Below are positions 10,672-20,020 of a stretch of 40,129 nucleotides of DNA, one piece after another. Source of the stretch: Verrucomicrobiota bacterium (GTDB taxonomy: Bacteria; Verrucomicrobiota; Verrucomicrobiia; Chthoniobacterales; Terrimicrobiaceae); NCBI GenBank assembly GCA_009886045.1, contig VFJO01000171.1:1-40129 (forward strand), in the 5' to 3' direction. The notes below the pieces were generated by a model that did not search any database, was not told where the DNA came from, and saw nothing but the letters and a program-made list of their open reading frames with translations. Within the stretch, counting starts at the first letter, position 1. Each line of letters opens with the position of its first letter. Position numbers and translations under genes: made by a program.

Positions 10672-11331
10672 ATGAATCCGAGACCTATCCTCGAGCCGCC
10701 AACGAAAGAAAAGAAAGTGCTACTGCACTCCTGCTGCGCCCCTTGCTCTGGGGAGGTGATGGAGGCGATGGCAGCCTCAGGAATCGATTACACAATTTAT
10801 TTTTACAATCCGAATATTCATCCTCGGGAGGAATATGAATTAAGGAAGGCGGAAAATATCCGTTTTGCGGAAAAAGAAGGCGTTCCATTCATTGATGCCG
10901 ACTACGATACGGATAATTGGTTTGCTCGTGCAAAGGGACTCGAATGGGAGCCGGAGAAGGGGTCTCGCTGCACGATGTGTTTTGACATGCGCTTCGAGAG
11001 AACAGCCCTCTATGCCCATGAGAATGGATTTCCAGTCATCACAAGTTGTCTAGGGATCTCCCGCTGGAAGGACATCGACCAGATCAATGGCTGCGGAGAA
11101 CGTGCAGCTGCCAAATACGCCGGTCTCGCCTACTGGACATTTAATTGGCGCAAGGGCGGAGGAGCTCAGCGCATGCTGGAAATCTCAAAGCGTGAGAATT
11201 TCTATCAGCAGGAATACTGTGGCTGCATCTACTCGCTCAGGGACAGCAACAAGTGGCGACTATCCAACGGGCGCGAGAAAATCGAGATGGGCGTGAAGTT
11301 TTATGGACAAACGAAAGCCTCAGAAACCTAG
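10672..11331 (+). CDS. queH: epoxyqueuosine reductase QueH
   Basis: [50 protein letters not shown]. Confidence 0.93.
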   Translation: MNPRPILEPPTKEKKVLLHSCCAPCSGEVMEAMAASGIDYTIYFYNPNIHPREEYELRKAENIRFAEKEGVPFIDADYDTDNWFARAKGLEWEPEKGSRCTMCFDMRFERTALYAHENGFPVITSCLGISRWKDIDQINGCGERAAAKYAGLAYWTFNWRKGGGAQRMLEISKRENFYQQEYCGCIYSLRDSNKWRLSNGREKIEMGVKFYGQTKASET

Positions 11332-12890
11332 GAGTTGGCCCGTAATCCGTAGAACTCGTAGCTATCTACAAGCGCCAGCCAACTTGCCTCGATGATGTTG
11401 TCCGAGACCCCCACAGTTCCCCAAGTGGTCTGACCATCGGTTGATAAAATGAGCACGCGGGTTTTTGCAGCCGTTCCACGAGTCCCGTCAATAATACGAA
11501 CTTTATAATCGGCTAGGCGCACTTGATCGATCCACGAATAAAACGGCCGGAGCGCCTTCCGAAGTGCCGCGTCGAGGGCATTAACAGGACCATCTCCTTC
11601 TTCTACCGTATATTCGGAGCGAGAGGAGGCGTGGAGCTTCACCGTGGCCTCGCAGGTCGTGAACGCATGCTGGCTCGATTGGCGGAATGAGCAGTGGTAT
11701 TCCTTCAGGTCAAAAAGTGGCGTGTGGCGTCCGAGGGTGCGGCTAATGAGAAGAGCGAAAGATGCGTCGGCTGCCTCAAATTCATACCCTTGAGCTTCGA
11801 TTTCTTTCACTTTTTTAAGGATCGTTGAAACTTCAGGCGCGCCTTTCTGAAGGTCGAATCCGAGTTCGGCGGCCTTTGCAAGAATGTTGCTTTGCCCTGA
11901 CATGTCCGAGACGAGAATAGTCTGAGCATTTCCAACCAAGGTTGGATCCATATGCTCGTAGGTGCGGGAGATTTTCTGCACGGCGTGAACGTGGAGTCCG
12001 CCCTTGTGAGTGAATGCGGCAGTGCCGACGTAAGGAGCGCGGATATCTTGAGGGACATTAGCCAACTCATCTACAAAGCGTGAAACCTCACGCAGAGGTG
12101 TCAAATCTGGCACGCAGGGGATTCCCATCTTCAGCTGCAGCGTTGGAACAATAGTGGTGAGATTGCAATTTCCCACGCGCTCGCCATAGCCGTTAATGGT
12201 TCCTTGGACTTGGCAGGCTCCCGCTTCGATCGCTGCAAGAGCGTTGGCTACGCCGAGTCCACAGTCATTGTGGGTGTGGATGCCGACTGGGCATTGGAGG
12301 TCGGCAATGACAGCGGATGTGATCCGGTGGATTTCGCCAGGCAGAGTGCCCCCGTTGGTATCGCAAAGTACAAGCAGGTCGGCGCCGGCATCACGTGCAG
12401 CTCGCAGACTTTTCAATGAGTATTCTGCATCGTCTTTGTAGCTATCAAAAAAGTGCTCGGCATCGTAGAAGACCTCGCGATCGTGCTTTTTCAGGTAGGC
12501 CACCGTCTCAGCGATCATGGAAAGATTTTCTTCCGCCGTGACGTTCAATACCTCGGTGACATGTAGTAACCATGTCTTACCGACGATTGTGATCACTGGG
12601 GTCTGAGCCTCGAGAAGAACGCGCACTTGGGCATCTGCCTCCACAGCCATGCTACCACGCCGCGTGCTTCCAAATGCTGCGATGCGGGCATTTTTCCAAG
12701 TGAGTTTGCCTGCCTCGGCAAAGAACGCCGCATCACGAGGGTTTGATCCCGGCCAGCCTCCCTCGATGAAATCGACCCCAAATGCGTCCAATTTCTGAGC
12801 CACACGAATCTTATCAAGAATGGAAAAAGAAATTCCTGTGCCTTGAGTTCCATCGCGCAGCGTGGTGTCGTAAATTGTTACTGGTTTCAT
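11328..12890 (-). CDS. cimA: (R)-citramalate synthase / 2-isopropylmalate synthase family (CimA type)
   Basis: [63 protein letters not shown]. Confidence 0.9.
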   Translation of the reverse strand: MKPVTIYDTTLRDGTQGTGISFSILDKIRVAQKLDAFGVDFIEGGWPGSNPRDAAFFAEAGKLTWKNARIAAFGSTRRGSMAVEADAQVRVLLEAQTPVITIVGKTWLLHVTEVLNVTAEENLSMIAETVAYLKKHDREVFYDAEHFFDSYKDDAEYSLKSLRAARDAGADLLVLCDTNGGTLPGEIHRITSAVIADLQCPVGIHTHNDCGLGVANALAAIEAGACQVQGTINGYGERVGNCNLTTIVPTLQLKMGIPCVPDLTPLREVSRFVDELANVPQDIRAPYVGTAAFTHKGGLHVHAVQKISRTYEHMDPTLVGNAQTILVSDMSGQSNILAKAAELGFDLQKGAPEVSTILKKVKEIEAQGYEFEAADASFALLISRTLGRHTPLFDLKEYHCSFRQSSQHAFTTCEATVKLHASSRSEYTVEEGDGPVNALDAALRKALRPFYSWIDQVRLADYKVRIIDGTRGTAAKTRVLILSTDGQTTWGTVGVSDNIIEASWLALVDSYEFYGLRANS

Positions 12891-13066
12891 AAATAAGCGT
12901 CCAACCTACCTGCGAGAGCAGTAAGGATCAAGAACACGCAAACGCTCCGCTTGACCACGTGAACGGGGCGACCCATCATCGAAATGCCTTGAATACGTAT
13001 TCCTCGTCCCAATGGGACATCCAATTCCTCGCTGAAAATCAGACCGTTCGCTCGAAAGATTTCGGC

Positions 13067-13750
13067 ATGACCAGGGAGGCTAAAAGTGTGAAGTATCCCA
13101 TCCGGCTCCTTCGTTACTGGTTCGGATACCAACTCCTTCGAGAAGAATGCCGCCACGCAGGACGACCGCTCGATGTCGCAGAGATCGGCGTTCACGTCGG
13201 CCAGATGCTGGAATTTGTGAAGTCAGCTCCCGCTGGAGTCGAGTTCGCACGCTGGACGGCAGTCGATGCTGTGATGCTGCGCGAGAGGCTGCTGAAGGCA
13301 GGTTATACGGACTTTCTCGAAGCAAACCTCGAAGATGCGAAATTTGCGCTGCCTCAGCAATACGACACAGCCATCCTGCTTCATGTGTTGGAGCACCTCT
13401 TCGAACCGGAGGATGTTTTGAAAAAAATCGCCGCATCGATCCGTCCCGGGGGTGCTCTCATTGGGGGCTTTCCTGTTGTGCCGGGTCCGCTCGCAGCGCT
13501 GCGCCAAAGTCAGGTCCGCCGGACGGCGAAGGCCATGGGGCATGTCAGCGTTTTTTCACCTGCCAGAGTGCGCCGGATGGCTCACCAGGCTGGGCTGAAA
13601 GTTGAGTTTATGAGTGGTGCGTTCCTGATGCGCAGCAAAGGAAGCAGATTGGAGAATTCAGCTGCATGGATGCGTTTCAATATTCTTTGGGGTCGCATGT
13701 TTCCCGGATGGCCCGGTGAGATTTACTGGCTCATGCGCAAACCGGTATGA
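13067..13750 (+). CDS. class I SAM-dependent methyltransferase
   Basis: VAEIGVHVGQML, DTAILLHVLEHLFEPEDVLKKIAASIRPGG; start at MTREAK chosen over the longer ORF. Confidence 0.75.
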   Translation: MTREAKSVKYPIRLLRYWFGYQLLREECRHAGRPLDVAEIGVHVGQMLEFVKSAPAGVEFARWTAVDAVMLRERLLKAGYTDFLEANLEDAKFALPQQYDTAILLHVLEHLFEPEDVLKKIAASIRPGGALIGGFPVVPGPLAALRQSQVRRTAKAMGHVSVFSPARVRRMAHQAGLKVEFMSGAFLMRSKGSRLENSAAWMRFNILWGRMFPGWPGEIYWLMRKPV

Positions 13751-14826
13751 CATCCGCTGAGGCCACAATCACAATTGACCGCATCGCCTATGGCGGCGCG
13801 GGGATCGGTCGCCTGCCGGATGGGCGTGTATGTTTCGTTCATGAGACGCTTCCTGGAGAGCGCGTCTTGGTGCGTGTAGTGAAATCCAAAAAAAACCTCG
13901 CTGAAGCCGATTTGATAAAGGTTTTAGAAGCTTCCCCACGACGCCTGATTCCAAAATGCGCTGTCTTTGGGAAATGCGGTGGCTGTGCGTATCAGCACGC
14001 CGATTACAATCTCCAGCTGGAAATCAAAACCTCCCAAGTCTCTGAACTCCTCAAACGCATCGGAGGAATCAGCGAAATCGAGGTTCGATCCATCCTTCCC
14101 TCTCCCGAACAATGGGGTTATCGAAACCGCATTTCCGTTCATTTTGCGCACGGCGACACTGGCTTTTTCCACCGCAAATCCCATGAGCTCGTGGACGTCG
14201 CGGAATGCCCGATCGCCCACCCAGAAGTGAATGAACTTTTATCAAAGCTTCGCGAGAGCCCTCCACGCGATTCCGGAAGACTTACCCTTCAAAAGCCAAC
14301 CTCCACTCGCGGTTTTACGCAGGTGAATCCCGGCGCAGCGGGGTTGCTTATCAATACCGTCACCGAGTTCGCAGGGAGTTCAGAACGGTTGATTGATGCC
14401 TATTGCGGCGCGGGATTTTTCACTAAAAATCTGCTTTCACATTTTCAGGTTTTTCTAGGCATTGAGTGGAGCGAAGGAGCTACCCGAAGTGCTAGAGAGA
14501 CCGCCACGGAGAAGGAAACATACATCACTGGGTCTGTAGAAGCTCACCTTTCGCAAGCTCTGCTTAGTGGAAATCCAGCGCAAACAACTCTGCTTCTCGA
14601 CCCCCCTTCCGAGGGACTTTCACCCGATGCGATGCGCATGATTCTGGAAAACCCGCCAGCCCGAGTTGTGTATGTCTCGTGCGACCCCGCAACATTTGCG
14701 CGGGATGCAAAAAAACTTTCAGCCCATTATGCGCTCGAGTGTGTGCAACCGGTAGATATGTTTCCTCAGACAGCAGAGATCGAGCTGGCTGCCTTGTTTT
14801 TACGTTTGCCCACGGATGAGGGATAA
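13747..14826 (+). CDS. TrmA/RlmD (RumA)-family RNA (uracil-5-)methyltransferase
   Basis: TRAM-like N-terminus (IDRIAYGGAGIGRL), Fe-S CAVFGKCGGCAYQH, VDAYCGAGFF-like motif, catalytic VYVSCDPATFARD. Confidence 0.88.
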   Translation: MTSAEATITIDRIAYGGAGIGRLPDGRVCFVHETLPGERVLVRVVKSKKNLAEADLIKVLEASPRRLIPKCAVFGKCGGCAYQHADYNLQLEIKTSQVSELLKRIGGISEIEVRSILPSPEQWGYRNRISVHFAHGDTGFFHRKSHELVDVAECPIAHPEVNELLSKLRESPPRDSGRLTLQKPTSTRGFTQVNPGAAGLLINTVTEFAGSSERLIDAYCGAGFFTKNLLSHFQVFLGIEWSEGATRSARETATEKETYITGSVEAHLSQALLSGNPAQTTLLLDPPSEGLSPDAMRMILENPPARVVYVSCDPATFARDAKKLSAHYALECVQPVDMFPQTAEIELAALFLRLPTDEG

Positions 14827-14909
14827 ATCCCGGTTTTTTTTACTTTTGAGGTAATTGTTGATCTTTTGAGGTTGCACCTTGCCTCAAGCCGAACGAACCT
14901 CCGCCAGTC

Positions 14910-15482
14910 ATGTCACTGGGCTTTTTAAAATCTTTTCTACGCAACCCTTCCAACATAGGGGCGATATGGCCTTCGGGACCATTTTTGGCCGAGGAAATGG
15001 TGCGTGCATCGGATTTGCAGGCAGCATCTAGCGTCGTTGAACTTGGTCCGGGTAGCGGAGCTTTCACCGGGCATATCCTTGCAAACCTAAGAAGCGGAGC
15101 ACATTTCGCAGCGATCGAAAAATGCCCTATTCTTGCCAAAGAAGTTTCCGGAAAATTTCCTGATGCCCGAATTATCCAAGGCTGTGCAACGCGTTTAAGC
15201 GATCATCTGAGCTCAGAAAATTTTCCGCGCCCGAATGCTATTCTCTCAGGTCTTCCTTGGGCAATTTTCGACGCAAACCTCCAGACTTCGATTCTGAACG
15301 AAGTGCATGGGACCTTGGAGGAGGGCGGTATTTTTTCAACCTTCGCGTATTACGGCCCGCATCGTCTCGCGTCAGGCCAAAGGTTCCGAAAAAACCTTGA
15401 ACGAACTTTCACTCATGTCCGCCGGAATCCAGTGGTGATGAGAAATTTTCCGCCAGCATTTGTTTACACCTGCAAACGCTGA
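14910..15482 (+). CDS. SAM-dependent methyltransferase, phospholipid N-methyltransferase / KsgA-like
   Basis: SFLRNPSNIGAIWPSGPFLAEEMV, VVELGPGSGAFTGHIL. Confidence 0.8.
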   Translation: MSLGFLKSFLRNPSNIGAIWPSGPFLAEEMVRASDLQAASSVVELGPGSGAFTGHILANLRSGAHFAAIEKCPILAKEVSGKFPDARIIQGCATRLSDHLSSENFPRPNAILSGLPWAIFDANLQTSILNEVHGTLEEGGIFSTFAYYGPHRLASGQRFRKNLERTFTHVRRNPVVMRNFPPAFVYTCKR

Positions 15483-16039
15483 TCTCCGCCGAGTAGCTCG
15501 GTGAGACGCTCCATGGGCAGGCCGATCACATTGCTCACGGAGCCTTCAATTTTCGCAATCAGCCGACCGTCATTGTCCTGCGCAGCGTAGCCTCCAGCCT
15601 TGTCGAGCGGATTGATCGAGAGCAAGTAGCTTTCGATGGACTCGGCATTCAATTCATGAAACGACACCCGCGAGTGTTCCGCAAACTCCACAGGTTCCGA
15701 GAAGCTTCCAGCTACAACTCCAGTCACCACCTCATGAGTCTGCCCCACGAGTGTGGCCAGCATAGCCTGCGCCTCGATGAGGGTTCTTGGTTTGCCGTAA
15801 AATCGCCCGGCAAACCAAACAACGGTGTCTGCGGCCACAATGAGATCCTTTGGACGTCGCACAGCGATAGAGTTCCATTTTAAGCGAGCATTTTCCAAGG
15901 CGAGCACTTCAGGCCGCATGGAATCGTCTTCGATTTCCTGAACCCCAGAGACATCAACGGAGACTTTCCAACCGGCATCACGCAATAAATCGAGGCGCCT
16001 AGGTGAGGCAGATGCAAGAACAATCGGCCTCACGATCAA
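15464..16039 (-). CDS. maf: Maf family nucleotide pyrophosphatase
   Basis: IVLASASPRRLDLLRDAG, VAADTVV, DKAGGYAAQ, VIGLPMERL. Confidence 0.95.
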   Translation of the reverse strand: MIVRPIVLASASPRRLDLLRDAGWKVSVDVSGVQEIEDDSMRPEVLALENARLKWNSIAVRRPKDLIVAADTVVWFAGRFYGKPRTLIEAQAMLATLVGQTHEVVTGVVAGSFSEPVEFAEHSRVSFHELNAESIESYLLSINPLDKAGGYAAQDNDGRLIAKIEGSVSNVIGLPMERLTELLGGDQRLQV

Positions 16040-16051
16040 AAACCAGACGCC

Positions 16052-16342
16052 TCAGTGCTCGATATCCGTGTCGTACTCGCCACGGATGCCTTCGAGTTTT
16101 TTACGCATTGCGCGAGAGGATTCAGGGCGGGAGCTGATTTTTGAAGCGATGCCCCACACAATTGGAACAAGCGCAGCAGCGCCGAGTGTCATAAGAGCGA
16201 CCCCGGCGTTGCGGCGCGCATTATGACCGATGCTGTCCGCCACGAGAAAACCTGCACCGAGACCAATAGCCACCTGCGAAAAACCGACGATCCCAGAAAC
16301 AGGAAGGTTTTCGCCAAATTTATCTAAGGACAGTCGAGACAT
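16052..16342 (-). CDS. small hypothetical membrane protein
   Basis: 96-aa ORF with two hydrophobic stretches, fits the gap between maf and ruvX. Confidence 0.5.
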   Translation of the reverse strand: MSRLSLDKFGENLPVSGIVGFSQVAIGLGAGFLVADSIGHNARRNAGVALMTLGAAALVPIVWGIASKISSRPESSRAMRKKLEGIRGEYDTDIEH

Positions 16343-16385
16343 GATTGTTGAAGCTATTCAGGTAATGTGGGAGTTTCAACCTCAA

Positions 16386-16796
16386 ATGAAAAAAGCCCTC
16401 GGCATTGATCTTGGCGACGCGCGAGTCGGCGTGGCAGTGAGCGACGATCTCGGAATGTTAGCCCATCCGATTGAAACCATCTCGACTCAGTCCACTAACG
16501 TTGTGAAACGCGTGCTTGCTCTAGCCAGCGAGCGCTGTGCCGAGACAATCATCGTCGGCATGCCACGCAATATGAATGGAAGCCATGGACCCGCAGCGGA
16601 CAAGGCGAAAGCTTTTATAGAGGAGCTAAGACGAGAGACAACACTGCCTATTCTATCGTGGGACGAGCGCCTAAGTACAGTTTCTGCACAGCGCGCCCTT
16701 CAAGAGGCCGGCCGTAATACAAGAAAACAAAAATCCGTCATCGACCAGGTCGCGGCCCAGATTATTCTTCAAAGCTGGCTCGACTCTCAGGCATGA
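16386..16796 (+). CDS. ruvX: YqgF/RuvX-type Holliday junction resolvase-like
   Basis: KKALGIDLGDARVGVAVSDDLGMLAHPIETI, VGMPRNMNGSHGPAADKAKAFIEEL, WDERLSTVSAQRAL; start uncertain. Confidence 0.93.
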   Translation: MKKALGIDLGDARVGVAVSDDLGMLAHPIETISTQSTNVVKRVLALASERCAETIIVGMPRNMNGSHGPAADKAKAFIEELRRETTLPILSWDERLSTVSAQRALQEAGRNTRKQKSVIDQVAAQIILQSWLDSQA

Positions 16797-17527
16797 GGCT
16801 CCAGCTTGAAGTCGCCTATCATGGCGGCAGCCTCAACGGCTGGCAAAGTCAAGCCTGCGGGAACACCGTTCAGGATCACTTGGAGCGAGCTTTCTCGGCG
16901 CTCTGTCCCGGATTCGTTAGTGTGCAAGGCGCGGGACGCACGGATGCCGGAGTCCACGCGGAGGCGCAGAGCGCGCATGCGGATGTGCCGCCTGACAGAA
17001 TGACCCCGCGAGAATGGATTTTGGCATTAAATGCCCATCTGCCAGAAACGATTCGGATTATGAAAATTCGAGAAGTTTCCGATGACTTCCATGCGAGGTT
17101 TTCCGCCAAGGGAAAGATCTACCGCTATACGGTTTGGAACGCGCCGGCCATGCATCCATTGATCAAAGACCGCGCATGGCATGTACCGGGCGAGTTGGAT
17201 TTGCAAAAGTTGCAGTCCGCATGTGCTCTGTTTACAGGAACGCATGACTTCGCCGCCTTCTCGCTAAAGAGGTCGGAGGGATCAGAGATGACGGTTCGCA
17301 CCATCACAAGCATCGAGTGTGAAAAGTCTGATGAACGATTAGAACTCACTTTTGAAGGCGAAGGTTTCCTCTACAAGATGGTGAGGATTTTGTCTGCGGC
17401 TGCAGTCCGCCATGCAAGCGGAAGAGTCGACCTCGATGAGCTTGCATCGCAACTGCAGAAAGCATCGCCCGCCTTCAATCAGAGCGCACCGGCAGCCGGA
17501 CTTTGCCTCCAACGCGTTATTTATTGA
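16793..17527 (+). CDS. truA: tRNA pseudouridine(38-40) synthase
   Basis: VAYHGGSLNGWQ, GAGRTDAGVHAEAQ, FLYKMVRILSAA. Confidence 0.96.
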   Translation: MRLQLEVAYHGGSLNGWQSQACGNTVQDHLERAFSALCPGFVSVQGAGRTDAGVHAEAQSAHADVPPDRMTPREWILALNAHLPETIRIMKIREVSDDFHARFSAKGKIYRYTVWNAPAMHPLIKDRAWHVPGELDLQKLQSACALFTGTHDFAAFSLKRSEGSEMTVRTITSIECEKSDERLELTFEGEGFLYKMVRILSAAAVRHASGRVDLDELASQLQKASPAFNQSAPAAGLCLQRVIY

Positions 17528-18684
17528 GCAGCTTGAAATTCCCACTCCGCTTGATACCCTGCAGCGTGCGGAATCGGAATCTGGTTGCCATCATCATCTT
17601 CGTTGAATGCTTCGTGCTGACGGCTGGCGTGACGCGCGGGCAGGTCAGCGATGTGGAAAAAAGGCGTCTTTTTATTGAAGCGCGCGAGCAAATCGAACCG
17701 GTTAAGAAGCCTACTCCATCGCCCACACCACGGCCCAAACCGAAACCAGCTGTCCCGACAAGCTCGAAGTCCAAGCCAAAAGCCAAATCGTCCCCCACCC
17801 CGCGCAAGTCGCCTGCAACGGTAGAAAAAGCCACGCCCAGGCCGTCTCCAGAGGAGGGCCAAAATTCGAAATCTACAGAGCAATCTCAAGTCGAATCCTC
17901 TCCAAAAGAAAACCCTGAGAAACAGGATTCGAGTGATTACATCCTCATCCCCGGCGAGGAGTCTCCCTCCTCGCCGACTTTGCCAACACCAGTACCACCC
18001 ACCAAGGTTGATGCTAAAAAACTGCCAACGCCAGCCCCCATAAGCCCCCAGCTTCCCAAGGGAAAAACGCCGGCAGGCAGATCTCTCGAGGCACCGATTC
18101 TCATCGAGAAATCAGGCCTCCAGGAAGTGGAAGGATACGAGCCGCCAGCCAGATCGACATTCGGCGGCTTCATGAAGCGCTATCGATACCTGACACCCGC
18201 CGTCCGCAAGGCTATAGATGGGGCGAAGGTGCAGCGAGGACGTTGGAAATACATCATCGTTCACAACAGCGGAACCCGACAAGGAAATGCGCGTATTTTT
18301 GAGAACTACCACCGCAAGGTTCGCAAAATGCAAAACGGACTCGCGTATCATTTTGTCATTGGAAACGGCAATTCCTCGGGCAATGGACAAATCGAAATCG
18401 GCAATCGCTGGACGCGCCAGATCAACGGCGGACATGTCGCGAGCGACTACCTCAACGACATCTCGCTCGGCATCTGCCTCGTCGGAGACCTCAATCGCGA
18501 CCTCCCCACCAAGGACCAACTGGGAGCCCTAGACGAACTCTGCAGCTATCTTCGAGACCGTATCGGAAAAATTAAAGGCCGCCCCGCAATCGTCAAAGGC
18601 CATAAAGAAATCAATCCCAAGCCGACCGATTGTCCCGGCGACCGCTTTCCTCTTGGCTGGCTCCGGAAGAGATTCGGCAGCTGA
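17503..18684 (+). CDS. N-acetylmuramoyl-L-alanine amidase (PGRP/Amidase_2 type) with Pro/Lys/Ser-rich linker
   Basis: KYIIVHNSGTRQGNARIFENYHRKVRKMQNGLAYHFVIGNG...ISLGICLVGDLNRDLPT...KGHKEINPKPTDCPGD; hydrophobic N-terminus then low-complexity PTPSPTPRPKPKP. Confidence 0.82.
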   Translation: MPPTRYLLSSLKFPLRLIPCSVRNRNLVAIIIFVECFVLTAGVTRGQVSDVEKRRLFIEAREQIEPVKKPTPSPTPRPKPKPAVPTSSKSKPKAKSSPTPRKSPATVEKATPRPSPEEGQNSKSTEQSQVESSPKENPEKQDSSDYILIPGEESPSSPTLPTPVPPTKVDAKKLPTPAPISPQLPKGKTPAGRSLEAPILIEKSGLQEVEGYEPPARSTFGGFMKRYRYLTPAVRKAIDGAKVQRGRWKYIIVHNSGTRQGNARIFENYHRKVRKMQNGLAYHFVIGNGNSSGNGQIEIGNRWTRQINGGHVASDYLNDISLGICLVGDLNRDLPTKDQLGALDELCSYLRDRIGKIKGRPAIVKGHKEINPKPTDCPGDRFPLGWLRKRFGS

Positions 18685-18695
18685 TCAAGGTTCCA

Positions 18696-19862
18696 ATGCG
18701 CGATTTTTTTCTGTGGTTTGTAGCTGGCGAGGAGAGTGGAGACGCACGGGCGGTGGAGGTCATGCAGGCCATCAAATCCCATCATCCTTCAGTTATCTTC
18801 GGCGGAGCTGGCGGCAATTCCATGCAGGCGCTAAGCGAGGAGCAATTCGATAATTGGGTTCAGCGTGCTGCTGTCACCGGTTTGTGGGATGTCCTGAAAA
18901 ACTACGGCTACTTCAGGAAAAAGTTCAACGCGATGTTGACGACCATTCGTAACAAAAAACCCGATGCCGTTGTGCTGGTCGATTATCCGGGCTTCAACCT
19001 CCGCCTAGCACGGACACTTAGGGATAGCGGGTACAACGGAAAAATCCTCTACTACATCAGCCCCCAAGTCTGGGCATGGAATAAAGGGCGAATTCCCAAG
19101 ATGGCACGCTATCTGGATCTGATGATCTGTGTTTTTCCTTTTGAGGCCCCGATGTATGAAGCCAGCGGTCTGCATACCGTCTTTGTGGGGCATCCCTTGC
19201 TTGAAGCGCTTGCTGGCCAGATGGAAAAATTCGAGCGCGAACCGAGTTTGCTTGGACTTTTTCCAGGAAGTAGGGAACGAGAAGTGCAAAGGAATTTTCC
19301 CGTAATGCTCGAAGCAGCCCGTTTGGTAGCCAACCAAATGCCAGATGTTCGTTTTGAAGCCTCCGCAGCATCCCAATCGCGTGCCGAGAACATGCGCCAG
19401 ATGGCAGCGGGTTTTCCAATCGAAATCCGCGAAGGCAACGCCCACGAACTCATGCAACGCGCGACGGCAGGAATCGTCTGCTCAGGCACAGCCACACTGG
19501 AAGCCGCATTTTTCGGCCTTCCCTACGCCATCATCTACAAAACAGCTTGGTTAACCTTCGAGGTCGGCAAGCGCCTTCTCGATGTCAACGCACTGGGAAT
19601 TGTAAATATTTTAAACAACTACCGCATGAATCCGCCTGCCAATCCAGCCTTACCTGCGAAAGCTGCTCCCCACGTCGTGCGAGAATTCATTCAGAACGAT
19701 GCCACTCCGCAGTCCCTCGCAGAGGAATCCCTTCGACTGATGAAAAGCGAATCGGTACGCCTGGAGCTTCGCAACCAACTCGTCGAAATCATCTCCACGC
19801 TCAAAGCCGAAGGCGCAACCAACAGAGCCGCAAAGACCCTCCTTAAAGCTCTGAGCAAATAA
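18696..19862 (+). CDS. lpxB: lipid-A-disaccharide synthase
   Basis: FVAGEESGDARAVEVMQAIK, YISPQVWAWNKGRI, LLGLFPGSREREVQRNFPVML; start at M23 of ORF track. Confidence 0.95.
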   Translation: MRDFFLWFVAGEESGDARAVEVMQAIKSHHPSVIFGGAGGNSMQALSEEQFDNWVQRAAVTGLWDVLKNYGYFRKKFNAMLTTIRNKKPDAVVLVDYPGFNLRLARTLRDSGYNGKILYYISPQVWAWNKGRIPKMARYLDLMICVFPFEAPMYEASGLHTVFVGHPLLEALAGQMEKFEREPSLLGLFPGSREREVQRNFPVMLEAARLVANQMPDVRFEASAASQSRAENMRQMAAGFPIEIREGNAHELMQRATAGIVCSGTATLEAAFFGLPYAIIYKTAWLTFEVGKRLLDVNALGIVNILNNYRMNPPANPALPAKAAPHVVREFIQNDATPQSLAEESLRLMKSESVRLELRNQLVEIISTLKAEGATNRAAKTLLKALSK

Positions 19863-19893
19863 CATACCAAGTCTAAACCAAAACTAAAGTGCT

Positions 19894-19933
19894 CGAACCA
19901 AAAAAATGAACGATCGTTCATTTTTTTGGTTTG
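19894..19933. repeat. Dispersed palindrome copy 4: CGAACCAAAAAAATGAACGATCGTTCATTTTTTTGGTTTG (36 bp perfect palindrome at 19896-19931)
   Basis: Read directly; all 40 bp identical to copy 1 (5971-6010). Lies between convergent lpxB and rapA-like genes. Confidence 0.97.
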
Positions 19934-20020
19934 TTGAGGGACGGGGGTAATGGCTGGCGAGGTTAGGGAGCTTTGTGCTTTTGCGGCGGAACGGCTATTT
20001 TGAAAAACGTGGTGGGGGCG

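Noticed and set aside
19691-19921. 76-aa minus-strand ORF starting MNDRSFFWF
   Set aside because: Start is supplied by the palindrome and the rest is antisense to lpxB.
19896-19931. Palindrome as a simple bidirectional rho-independent terminator
   Set aside because: The A7-stem-T7 layout fits for this convergent copy, but an identical copy lies in a divergent promoter region, the stem is AT-rich with no loop, and the sequence itself is conserved. Terminator activity remains possible but does not explain the family.
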